A stretch of 23,068 bases of DNA from Haplosporangium gracile (Eukaryota; Mortierellomycota; Mortierellomycetes; Mortierellales; Mortierellaceae), in assembly GCA_015499985.1 (NCBI GenBank), contig JAAAUF010000555.1:1-23068 (forward strand), given 5' to 3'. Positions 9,538 to 16,716 of this stretch are shown piece after piece; within the stretch, counting starts at the first letter, position 1; every line of letters starts with the position of its first letter. The notes beneath the pieces are model-generated. The model saw only the letters and a list, made by a program, of their open reading frames with translations, ran no database searches and was not told where the DNA came from. The translations under genes and the position numbers were made by a program.

Positions 9538-10171
9538 ACTTCTGAACAAATTCGCGTTTTGTCTGTTGCTGGCCCAGTCTTTGCGCGTATCCCATTCACG
9601 GCAACCTCGACCCAGGAGTGGGATCCTTAGTAATGGACACGATGAAGAGAGGCAACATGATGGTAGCATGTCACAAGAACAAGACTTAGCGACAAGAAGG
9701 TGCAGGAATCAGCATTGCAGTTTCATTCAGTCTTGCTAATTCAGCTACTCCATTGCATTTCAACGGTCGGCGGCACTCTAATCGACCGACGCATCCTCTT
9801 TGTCCCTACAGGGTGTCCTAGAGAGTAGTGACATCTACTACCCCTCACTCCTTCATGTTGTATTTGAAAGCCTTGCTTCATAACTTCAGCACATTTCATC
9901 CTGCTTATAGTGATGGCCCATCATCATTTCAGTCACTCAGAATCCCATCTCTTATTATGTATTTATCGTCCTCACCGCCTTCGTTCTCTCTTTTCTTCCT
10001 CGCGTTCCTTTCACTCAATCCTCATTTCACTACCGCGATACCAACACTTTTTCATTCTTCCCAGTCATTTCTCTATCCATTGCTTGTTGCCTCTTTTTTT
10101 ATCCATCGTTCTACAATCTTGACTTTGCCCATCACACACCTTCCTTTGCTACCGCGTTCCGACCGTCAAAG

Positions 10172-11131
10172 ATGCAGCGAGCCCAAGAAGTCCCCCCTAC
10201 TAGCCCAATCGAACTGGCCCGCATCCGAGGCCGTATCGCCACCTTCCTTGACCGGAAGGATGCCCTCTCTTGCATGTGCGTATCTCGAGACTGGTTCCAC
10301 GATTTTGTCCCATCCGTCTGGCACACGATCGATTTCGCCAAGGATGCCATCGCCTTTGCCACCATCGCCTTTGCCACCATCGCTCCAGAAGTCCTTGACA
10401 AGTACGGCGACCTCATATGCCAAGTTCTCAACATCACCACCGAGGATCAACTCGAGTCTCTTCAGAGCGCTAATGTTGATTCTCTTAAACTTATTGAGGC
10501 TCGGGTCGCCATTTCCTGTGTCTACCATCAGCTCTTGTCCGATACCATTCGACGCAACAGGGGGTCCACGCAGTCCATTGCTATTCATGGTCAACCCCCC
10601 AATCCAGACACGCTGGAGGAGCAGTGGAAGCACGTCCAGTACTTCCTTAATGCCACAAATGCGATCTCCTCTTTCCATCCGCTCTCAGAGAGCGAAGCCG
10701 CAACAAGGCAAGGGCGCACGTTGTCGAAATTGGATCTTTCCCATATCTCCATCAGCAGAGAGAGCTTTTCTTCTCTTTTGCAGCGTTGTCCAAGCCTTCA
10801 AGAACTGAGACTGCACCATGTCCTGTTATACCAACACAAACCTTATCTTATACTTTTTTCCGAATCCAAGCTACAAATTCTTGTCGCCTCCTTCGGTCAA
10901 GTCTGGAATGCCGACCCCAATGATACCTCTGCGCCATCCTTGTTGGTCCATTTTCCTTTGTTAAGTAAATGGTGCGTGACCTCAATGGACCGTTCTGTTG
11001 ATACCACATCCACGCTGATGAGTCAGGATATTACTCGATTTTGTCCGCTCCTCAAGAACATTCGATTCGACCAGGGCATTTCTGCGACAGCTTCGGACCT
11101 TCTCTCCAGTACAGTCATACCTCCCCTATAG
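10172..11131 (+). CDS. F-box protein, truncated paralogue (319 aa), stop supplied by a MITE
   Basis: The ATG is at 10172, and residues about 14-55 carry the F-box (IRGRIATFLDRK... VSRDWFHDFVPSVW). It aligns with the 470-aa neighbour from the start to about residue 313 (LLKNIRF... DLLSST against LLATTF). It then enters the transposon-like element at base 11112, and the frame ends TVIPPL-stop within the element's inverted repeat, TAG at 11129-11131. About 150 C-terminal residues are missing and were not seen beyond the element. A 15-bp tandem duplication at 10351-10380 repeats the five residues AFATI in frame. The F-box is intact, so the short protein could still bind Skp1. It may act as a truncated adaptor or be on the way to becoming a pseudogene; the sequence cannot decide. 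Confidence 0.8.
   Translation: MQRAQEVPPTSPIELARIRGRIATFLDRKDALSCMCVSRDWFHDFVPSVWHTIDFAKDAIAFATIAFATIAPEVLDKYGDLICQVLNITTEDQLESLQSANVDSLKLIEARVAISCVYHQLLSDTIRRNRGSTQSIAIHGQPPNPDTLEEQWKHVQYFLNATNAISSFHPLSESEAATRQGRTLSKLDLSHISISRESFSSLLQRCPSLQELRLHHVLLYQHKPYLILFSESKLQILVASFGQVWNADPNDTSAPSLLVHFPLLSKWCVTSMDRSVDTTSTLMSQDITRFCPLLKNIRFDQGISATASDLLSSTVIPPL
10351..10380 (+). repeat. 15-bp in-frame tandem duplication in the truncated F-box gene
   Basis: The unit CGCCTTTGCCACCAT occurs twice in a row with no mismatch, giving a second AFATI. The paralogue has a single copy at this place (ATAFSMVTPEILDKYG), so this is a duplication in this copy. The perfect identity suggests it is recent. Confidence 0.9.
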
Positions 11132-11332
11132 CATAATCTCCTATAGTATATCCTATAGTAATTCCCTCCCCTATAGTATATTCTTTTAGAATCGGGTACA
11201 TGGTGATGGGTCACCCTTTGTTATTCTTTTTTATGGTTACACGGCGTAGAACACCTCCTTATAGTATAATCTTTCCTATAGTATACTGAGCTCTGCAGCA
11301 AAAGAGTATACTATAGGGGAGGTACGACTGTA
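11110..11332. mobile_element. Tc1/mariner-type MITE, 219 bp, with TA target duplications
   Basis: The element spans 11112-11330 and is flanked by TA at 11110-11111 and 11331-11332. Its left end reads CAGTCATACCTCCCCTATAG and the reverse complement of its right end reads CAGTCGTACCTCCCCTATAG, one mismatch in 20, with similarity continuing through YATAMTCT. TA duplication and a CAGT start are typical of the Tc1/mariner superfamily. It encodes no transposase, so it is a non-autonomous miniature element. Inside, the motif CTATAGTATA recurs several times, and a second copy of the end sequence (CCTCCCCTATAGTATA) lies at 11165-11180. It sits in the F-box frame and provides its stop codon. Confidence 0.88.
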
Positions 11333-11499
11333 TCTAGTCTCCCATGTAATAAATAGATAACCAAACCACTACATGAGAATTGTTCTTCTATCCCTTCCCA
11401 TGCTCCCCGCTACCGCCTTATTACATTGTTGTTATTCCCGGAAGGCAACGGAGAATCGACGACGTTCAATGGCAAAGGACTTGACGGAGTAATAGGACA

Positions 11500-12372
11500 T
11501 ACATCACACGAGCTGCAGGACGGGGTCCATACCGGCCTCCCCGAGATAATATTGTCCCATGGATGTTGAACCTGTCACAGGTAATGTCTGCACTGTTGTC
11601 GTCGTCACCGGGTACTGACACATGCCCGTGGCCATTGATAACGCCCTGACGCCTGCTGTTGCTGCTGCTGTTGTTCTTGGTGCTGTTGGTACTGTGAACC
11701 AGGTCGAAGGGTTTGTCCTTGTTCCTCAAACATCAGTAGTTAACGGTTCAACTCGAGCTGCTTCTGTTAGTTCTCTAGTCCTTCAGTCGTAACTGGATGT
11801 CGCCAGCGGGTGCAAGACCCTGGGGACTTTGTGGGTCGTTATATCTTCTCCTGCACCATGTCCATGTACTGACACACCCCTGCCAAGTTGACCACCAATC
11901 TTAAACAACAACATCAACGCAAACAACATCTCATACACACCCAAGAAACAAGAACAACAACAAAAAGCGAAAACAAAAACGGACGACTTATCAAGGTAGA
12001 CCAATCATAATGCAGCTGCAACTCGCTCACAGAATTCAACCTAAGCACCCTTGAAATACCCTCCCCAAAACAAAACATTCCCCCTCGACTTACATCACCT
12101 ACTTGTATAACACGTCCAGTCCTCAAACATCTCCTTCACTACCGGTTCCGGTAACTCCGTATTCGTCACCGCACCCGTTTTCCAATCCCAAACATCCAAC
12201 GACCCATGCTCCTTATCCTTAAACCCGCCTGCCAGGTACGCAAGGTGTCTCCGGATCTGTGGCGGCCCTACTCCCTTCCTCTCCAGTTACCAGTGTCGAA
12301 AGAGACCTGGTACACGGGGCTGCTTCCAGAAGTGTGAAGAGAGTTTGATGGGTGTTTGGGCGTGCCGTCATC
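11500..12372 (-). pseudogene. Decayed Kelch-repeat membrane-protein gene (copy 1)
   Basis: Reading the minus strand in three frames recovers family pieces in order: SSPVYQVSFDTGNW and RAATDPET; then after a frameshift near 12285 LAYLAGGFKDKEHGSLDVWDW; then CKSRGNVLFWGGY; then after a shift near 12045 LQLHYDWSTL, where the intact genes end exon 1 (TWATM). The tail follows: RRYNDPQSPQGLAPAGDIQLRL, ENxQKQLELNRxLLMFEEQ, then SQYQQHQEQQQQQQQ. Lesions are TGA at 12095-12097 for the Trp of WCK, TAA at 11767-11769 and 11740-11742 for Gln codons, and ATAAGT (donor at 11990-11991) where the intact gene has GTAAGC. The signal peptide, blades 4-5 and the membrane span are not found. The edges are approximate. 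Confidence 0.8.
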
Positions 12373-12985
12373 CTGCAGGGGTATTAATATTAGGGAAGAG
12401 GTGGGGTGATTTCGAGGAATGGTTGGATGGAATAGAATAAGAGAGGAAAAAAGAAAAAAAGAAAAAAAGAAAGGAGGATTAGGGGAGAACGATGAAAAAG
12501 TGTGGATAAATAGGGAAAGGTGAAATGTAACAAGAGAGAATTGAAAATGTAAAAGGAGAGCAGTGAGAACGATCAAAGAACAAAAGAAAAGAAATATGGT
12601 TGGAAAAGAGGAAAAAGAGAGTGATCGCCCCTCTGGTCTGAACTTTTCTTAACACAAGGGCGAAGAAATATGGGCTCATTTTCGTCCTTTATCACCGCAT
12701 ATGATATGCTTTGCCCATTGTTGTTGACACTCGGCAAAAAACAAGTTTTCATCTTTCCTTTGACGCCGCTCCCATGACGAACTTTAATCTGGTAGACATT
12801 CGAGACAGGGGAGGGAAAACAAACAGACAACACAAGCAAATAATCGATTCTATCCTCGGGAACCACACTTGAACAGATAAGAAACAACAGCTACACATAT
12901 ATTCAATCAAGAACAAAAAAACAAAAATGAACAAAGAAAAGGAAGGCGCATACGCGCGTGTGATTAAAGTAAGTATTGGTATCTT
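12373..12985. other. Spacer upstream of Kelch pseudogene 1, downstream of the 679-aa Kelch gene
   Basis: It contains a GAAAAAAA-type run at 12441-12474 (pyrimidine-rich on the minus strand, like the leaders of the intact genes) and AT-rich unique sequence. It is likely the old promoter of pseudogene 1 followed by the 3' untranslated region of the intact Kelch gene. Minus frames within it (12573-12887) show no family resemblance. Confidence 0.45.
12441..12474. repeat. Purine low-complexity run (GAAAAAAA-like)
   Basis: This is an imperfect repeat of G plus 6-7 A, seen as a CT-rich strand in the direction of the pseudogene. It resembles the polypyrimidine leaders found before other genes in this window. 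Confidence 0.7.
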
Positions 12986-15380
12986 TTAATTGAACGCCTG
13001 GGGGTTATGCCCACGGTGTGCAGACTCGGAGGTCGCATACCCATATCCATAATTACTGCTGCTAGGCCTATCCGGATACGATTGTACTGTTGGGTACTGC
13101 TTCGCTGCTTTTGGAGGAGGAGGAGGAACATACTCATCTTGTGCCACATACTGTGGTCCTAGAGCAGCGCTAGGAGGTCTCGGCCATCCTCCGCTTCTCA
13201 CAATCGACGACACACTGCCGATAGCCTGGAGTTCTGGCCTATGTGGCGATGTCCGCTCAACGACCCGTTGTCCCTGCTGCTGCTGAAGAACCAACAGCTG
13301 GCGCTTTAGGTTCAACTGCATCTGCTGGTTTTCGATGACCTGCAAGCCCTGCTCAAACTCTTCACTGTCGTCTATTTCCTGAGGAGCTTGGGGTTGTGGC
13401 TTGTATTCTGCTTGAATGCATTGAGGTGCACGGAACTGTTGGTGTCCTGCCGCTGCTTCATCCTCTCCGGTGTAGTTGTTGTTAGTGTTGGCTTGGGGTC
13501 TTCCGCGTAGCGAGTACCACTCATCCTTGTCATCACCACCACCACGAGAAACACTACCAGATCTACTAAAGTCTTCCTTTGTCGAGGGTGATGTCGCGGC
13601 CGCAAAACTGTTCTCATGGACAGCTCCGCTACCATTCTGCTCTTCCTGTCGCTTTCCTTCCCGCTGCTTCTGTCGTCGGCGGTAAAGTACATATCCGATA
13701 ATGATCGCCACGACCACAATTGCAGCCACAATACCACCAATAAGCCCGCCCTTGCTTCCATCATTCGGATCTCCATCGCCGGCTCCTGGTCCAGGGGAGG
13801 TCGTAGATGTTGGTGGAGATGTCGAAGGTCCTGTAGAGTTTGGTGGCTTGGGTGTTATTGTGCTATTAGGCAGTGGCACCAAAGGATACAAGGGCTGCCC
13901 AATCGACGCTGGAGGGTTGTACTGGGTGATCCAATTCCCGACAACATAGTCATAAATCAGCATGGTCGAGCTGGCTACTTGGCCTTTTTCATCCGTTCCA
14001 CCCCAGACCAGGAACTGGTTTCCGAGGATAGCACAGGCGGCGTTGGCGCGTGGGAGGCCTGAAATGGGAGCCTTTGACCACATGCCTGTGGCGATGTTGA
14101 GCTGGTGGAGGTCTCCGTTCACGACGCCGCCACCTGGGTTCTGACCGCCATAGACAATGACCAACTTCCCATCGTCAACTATTCATTTTTTGAAAAACGA
14201 AAAGAACGAAGAAGGATGGTAAGTCGCAGAAAGATAACGTGATATTGTAGTAATGAGAATGAGATTGTCAGAAGGGAACGAGGAAACACTTACTTGCGGC
14301 CATGCAGTGATTGATAGAGTTAGGTGGAGGGGTGCCAGCTGTGGACTGTTGCGTTAGAGGAAAAGGGAAAGAGAGGGGAGTATAAACGAAGAAAGGAAAT
14401 AAGTTTGTGAGGCTCAGAATACACACTAAAGTGTGCAACAATCGGACTAAATCACAAATACATTTCTAGCATTCTAGCAGTTTGGTTCTGTGTTGAAATG
14501 CAGAAAGGGGGGAGAGGGAAAAATGTCAATAACTCGACCTCTCCCCTTCAGTTCCTTATTACTCCCCACCTTAGCAGGAGCTTACCATGGTTCTCAAGAA
14601 ATAAGAGGTGCCATCCAACACCGTGACCGTATTGTCCGGTTTAATCCCTCCAGCTCCTCCAAAGTACAGCACACCCTTCACCACCTCACACCACACATTC
14701 GCATAATTCGTCCGCGACTGGAAAACACCCATAGGTCCCGATACAGGCAACGGTGATATGGGCTGTGGAAAATCGACAGTATTCACTAGGCTTGGCTTCG
14801 AAAGGTCCCACATTTGCACTTTCCCCTTTCCCACTTCTGTACATCCACCCGCACAGATGATCTCCCCTGTCAATGGGCTTGTAATCGCTCCGATACCTCC
14901 CACGTCTCCAGACATGGAGCTCCCGTCCGTAACTGCCCATTGTCCAGTCTTGACGTTGTACTGGTGCACCGCCGAAATCGGGGGGCTTGTCGCCGCGGGG
15001 ATGTGGAAGGCATAGAAAGTCAAAAAGTCCTTCGAAAAGACGGCTGGGAACTCGGTTTGCTTAGGACCGGGCTGGAGCTGGATCCATGCGGGAGAAGAAG
15101 CGGGCCATGCTACGGAGAGGTCGAGCGCCATGAATTGGTCGGTAGTTGCCGATCTATTAGCTGTAGTTGAACTTCCGCCAAGGACGAAGAGATAAGTTCC
15201 TGCGCGAGCGTAAGCAGCTCCAGTGACTGGGGTGGGATTGTAGTATTTAGCGGTTTGTGCGTCAGTGAAGGTAGTCGAAGAGAGTAGGGCGGGGTGGAGG
15301 AGGAGAATGGAGAGAAGAGCGGAAGTGAGGGAGAGGGAAGGAGGAGGAGGAGGTCGATGTGACCTCGAATGAGAGGCCAT
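12986..15380 (-). CDS. Kelch-repeat single-span membrane protein, 679 aa, three exons
   Basis: Coding is complement(join(12986..14178, 14294..14345, 14586..15380)). Introns are 115 and 240 nt; donors are GTAAGT and GTAAGC, acceptors TAG and CAG. The signal peptide covers residues 1-41 (Leu-rich core, cut near TDA-QT). Five propeller strands with GG follow: TYLFVLGG, GEIICAGG, GVLYFGG, LVIVYGG, FLVWGG. A Pro/Ser/Thr linker precedes a membrane span at about 428-448 (LIGGIVAAIVVVAIIIGYVLY) and a basic stop-transfer (RRRQKQR). The 230-residue tail has a Gln-rich coiled coil (IENQQMQLNLKRQLLVLQQQQ) and a Pro/Tyr end. Topology suggests a type I surface protein with an outward propeller; the ligand is unknown. 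Exon 2 (52 nt) encodes the blade joint ending HCMAA. The CT-rich leader lies upstream at 15385-15650. Confidence 0.87.
14179..14293 (-). other. Intron 2 of the 679-aa Kelch gene
   Basis: On the minus strand it runs from GTAAGT to AATAG, 115 nt, splitting a codon after its first base (A, then TT, giving Ile). It matches in position and phase the second intron of the Kelch gene at 19925. Confidence 0.85.
14346..14585 (-). other. Intron 1 of the 679-aa Kelch gene
   Basis: On the minus strand it starts GTAAGC directly after the ATG codon of ...FLRTM and ends CTAACGCAACAG, with CTAAC near the acceptor. At 240 nt it is longer than the other introns here. An alternative acceptor could exist, but this one gives a 52-nt exon that matches the paralogue exactly in length and phase. 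Confidence 0.8.
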
Positions 15381-16306
15381 GAGGTTGAAATGAGTGTAGA
15401 AGATGACAGTCGAAAGGAATGGGGGTAAAGAAAGACGGGAAGGAAGAAGGAAGTGCGAGAGAAAGAAGGGAAGGAAAACTCGGCTCTCGCTTGATGGGAA
15501 AACGAGAACAAAGAAACGTCAAAAAAAAGGAGAAAGAAAGAAGAGAAGGAGGTGGAGAGAGGGGAAAGGAAGTCGACTACGGTTGGAGGAAGAAAGGAAG
15601 AGGTAGAGAAAAGGAGGAGAGAGCGAGAGAAGAGACGAAACAACTGGTGAATGGGTCAGGTATAGATGTACCTGTACCTGAAAACAAGGGGAGAGAAAGG
15701 AGAAACGGCAAGGGGGAGGAGATTGATAGGGGTATGGTGTGAATATCCATGTTTTTGCCGATTATCAATTCTTCCTTTTCGCCACGCTCTCTTTTTTCTC
15801 TATATGTGATTTTTCTTTCCTCCCATGCATGAATGAGATACCATTTCATCAAAAGCAAATAAAAAAGCAATCTTGTGCTCACAAGCACAGGAAAACACAA
15901 AAAGCAAACGCAGAACTCAGCTCTCTCTAGTGCTCCTTTTTTTTTTTTTTTGAAGGGTCATAGACTAAAAAGCAATTTGTGAAGGAAAGACACGGTGTAG
16001 GGGGGGTGGTGTGTAGGGTGGCCTTCCTCCAATTGGTTTAACCTTATTTCTTGTTTTTGTTTTTGTTATGATACCTTGGAGGTGTTGATTTTTTTCTACT
16101 TCCTCGGAAGGTATAGAAAAGAAAGAGAGGATGGGGTAAAAAAGCGCAAAATGGACGGAATGAGGCATGCAATGGATGAATACTTCATATATTAACATGC
16201 AAGGTACGCATGTACCCAACATTTAGAAACGGGTGCCCACTATCCTTCACCCTCGATATTAAAAAAAGGAGAGAGAGCAATGCGTAGCAGAGCAACAAAT
16301 GTGCCT

Positions 16307-16502
16307 CACGGGCCATAGTTATGAAAGAGTATGGGAAGAGTAGATAGAAAAGGGGTAGAGGGTGTGAAGTACATTTGTACAATGTGATGAAAGGAATCAG
16401 AGGGAAAGGAAGAAATGCATGGGTGGCTTACATATCAACAGTCAGCGAAAAGGAAATAGGGGTGCTGCTTTCGAAGCACCCACGGGCCATGGTCATGGAA
16501 GA
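16307..16502 (+). repeat. Imperfect 22-bp direct repeat, 174 bp apart
   Basis: Copies lie at 16307-16328 and 16481-16502 with consensus CACGGGCCATRGTYATGRAA followed by GA. They differ at three positions, all transitions. They fall downstream of Kelch pseudogene 2. Confidence 0.7.
16460..16481. repeat. Hairpin: GGGTGCT and AGCACCC
   Basis: Two perfect 7-bp arms (16460-16466 and 16475-16481) surround an 8-base loop and abut the second copy of the 22-bp direct repeat. There is no T-run after it, so it is not a bacterial-type terminator. Its role is unknown. Confidence 0.6.
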
Positions 16503-16716
16503 AATCAGTGATTGATCGCGGAGGCAAGAGAGAGATATAAAATCGTTTAGTGAGACTATTAACCTAAAGCAGTGATAATCCGATCACTCTTTGCTCTCTT
16601 GGACCCCTTGTTTCTGCCTCTCATCATCTTCCTCCTCAGCATAGACATGCGCAAAAGAAACAAAGAAAAAAGGAGAAGAGTCTATGATGTTTTAATGTGG
16701 GGCGTCAGTGTGAAGA

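Larger units (their letters stand above)
9254..10171. other. Spacer between tandem F-box paralogues
   Basis: It holds the 3' untranslated region of the 470-aa gene (a 16-17 T run near 9284-9300, then AATAAA at 9345), two E-boxes at 9519 and 9532, a short CG-alternating run at 9502-9511, and a CT-rich leader before the ATG at 10172. No gene is convincing here. Confidence 0.5.
15381..16716. other. Spacer: CT-rich leader of the 679-aa Kelch gene, then AT-rich DNA
   Basis: Positions 15385-15730 are strongly purine-rich on the plus strand, the polypyrimidine leader of the minus-strand gene. After a T-run near 15938-15951 the sequence is AT-rich. It holds an imperfect 22-bp direct repeat at 16307 and 16481 and a 7-bp-stem hairpin at 16460-16481. 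No supported gene was seen. Confidence 0.5.

Noticed and set aside
9382..9669. 95-codon minus-strand frame between the F-box paralogues
   Set aside because: It has no recognisable motif and spans E-boxes and a CG-alternating run. It is likely chance in the spacer.
11700..11760. Possible tRNA B-box (GGTTCAACTC near 11745)
   Set aside because: There is no matching A-box, cloverleaf or T-run terminator at the right distance, and the bases belong to the Gln-rich tail of Kelch pseudogene 1.
12041..12043. TAG in pseudogene 1 counted as a nonsense mutation
   Set aside because: The family sequence changes frame just before it (to LRLNSVSELQLHYDWSTL), so this TAG and the TGA at 12005 lie in an abandoned frame and are not independent lesions.
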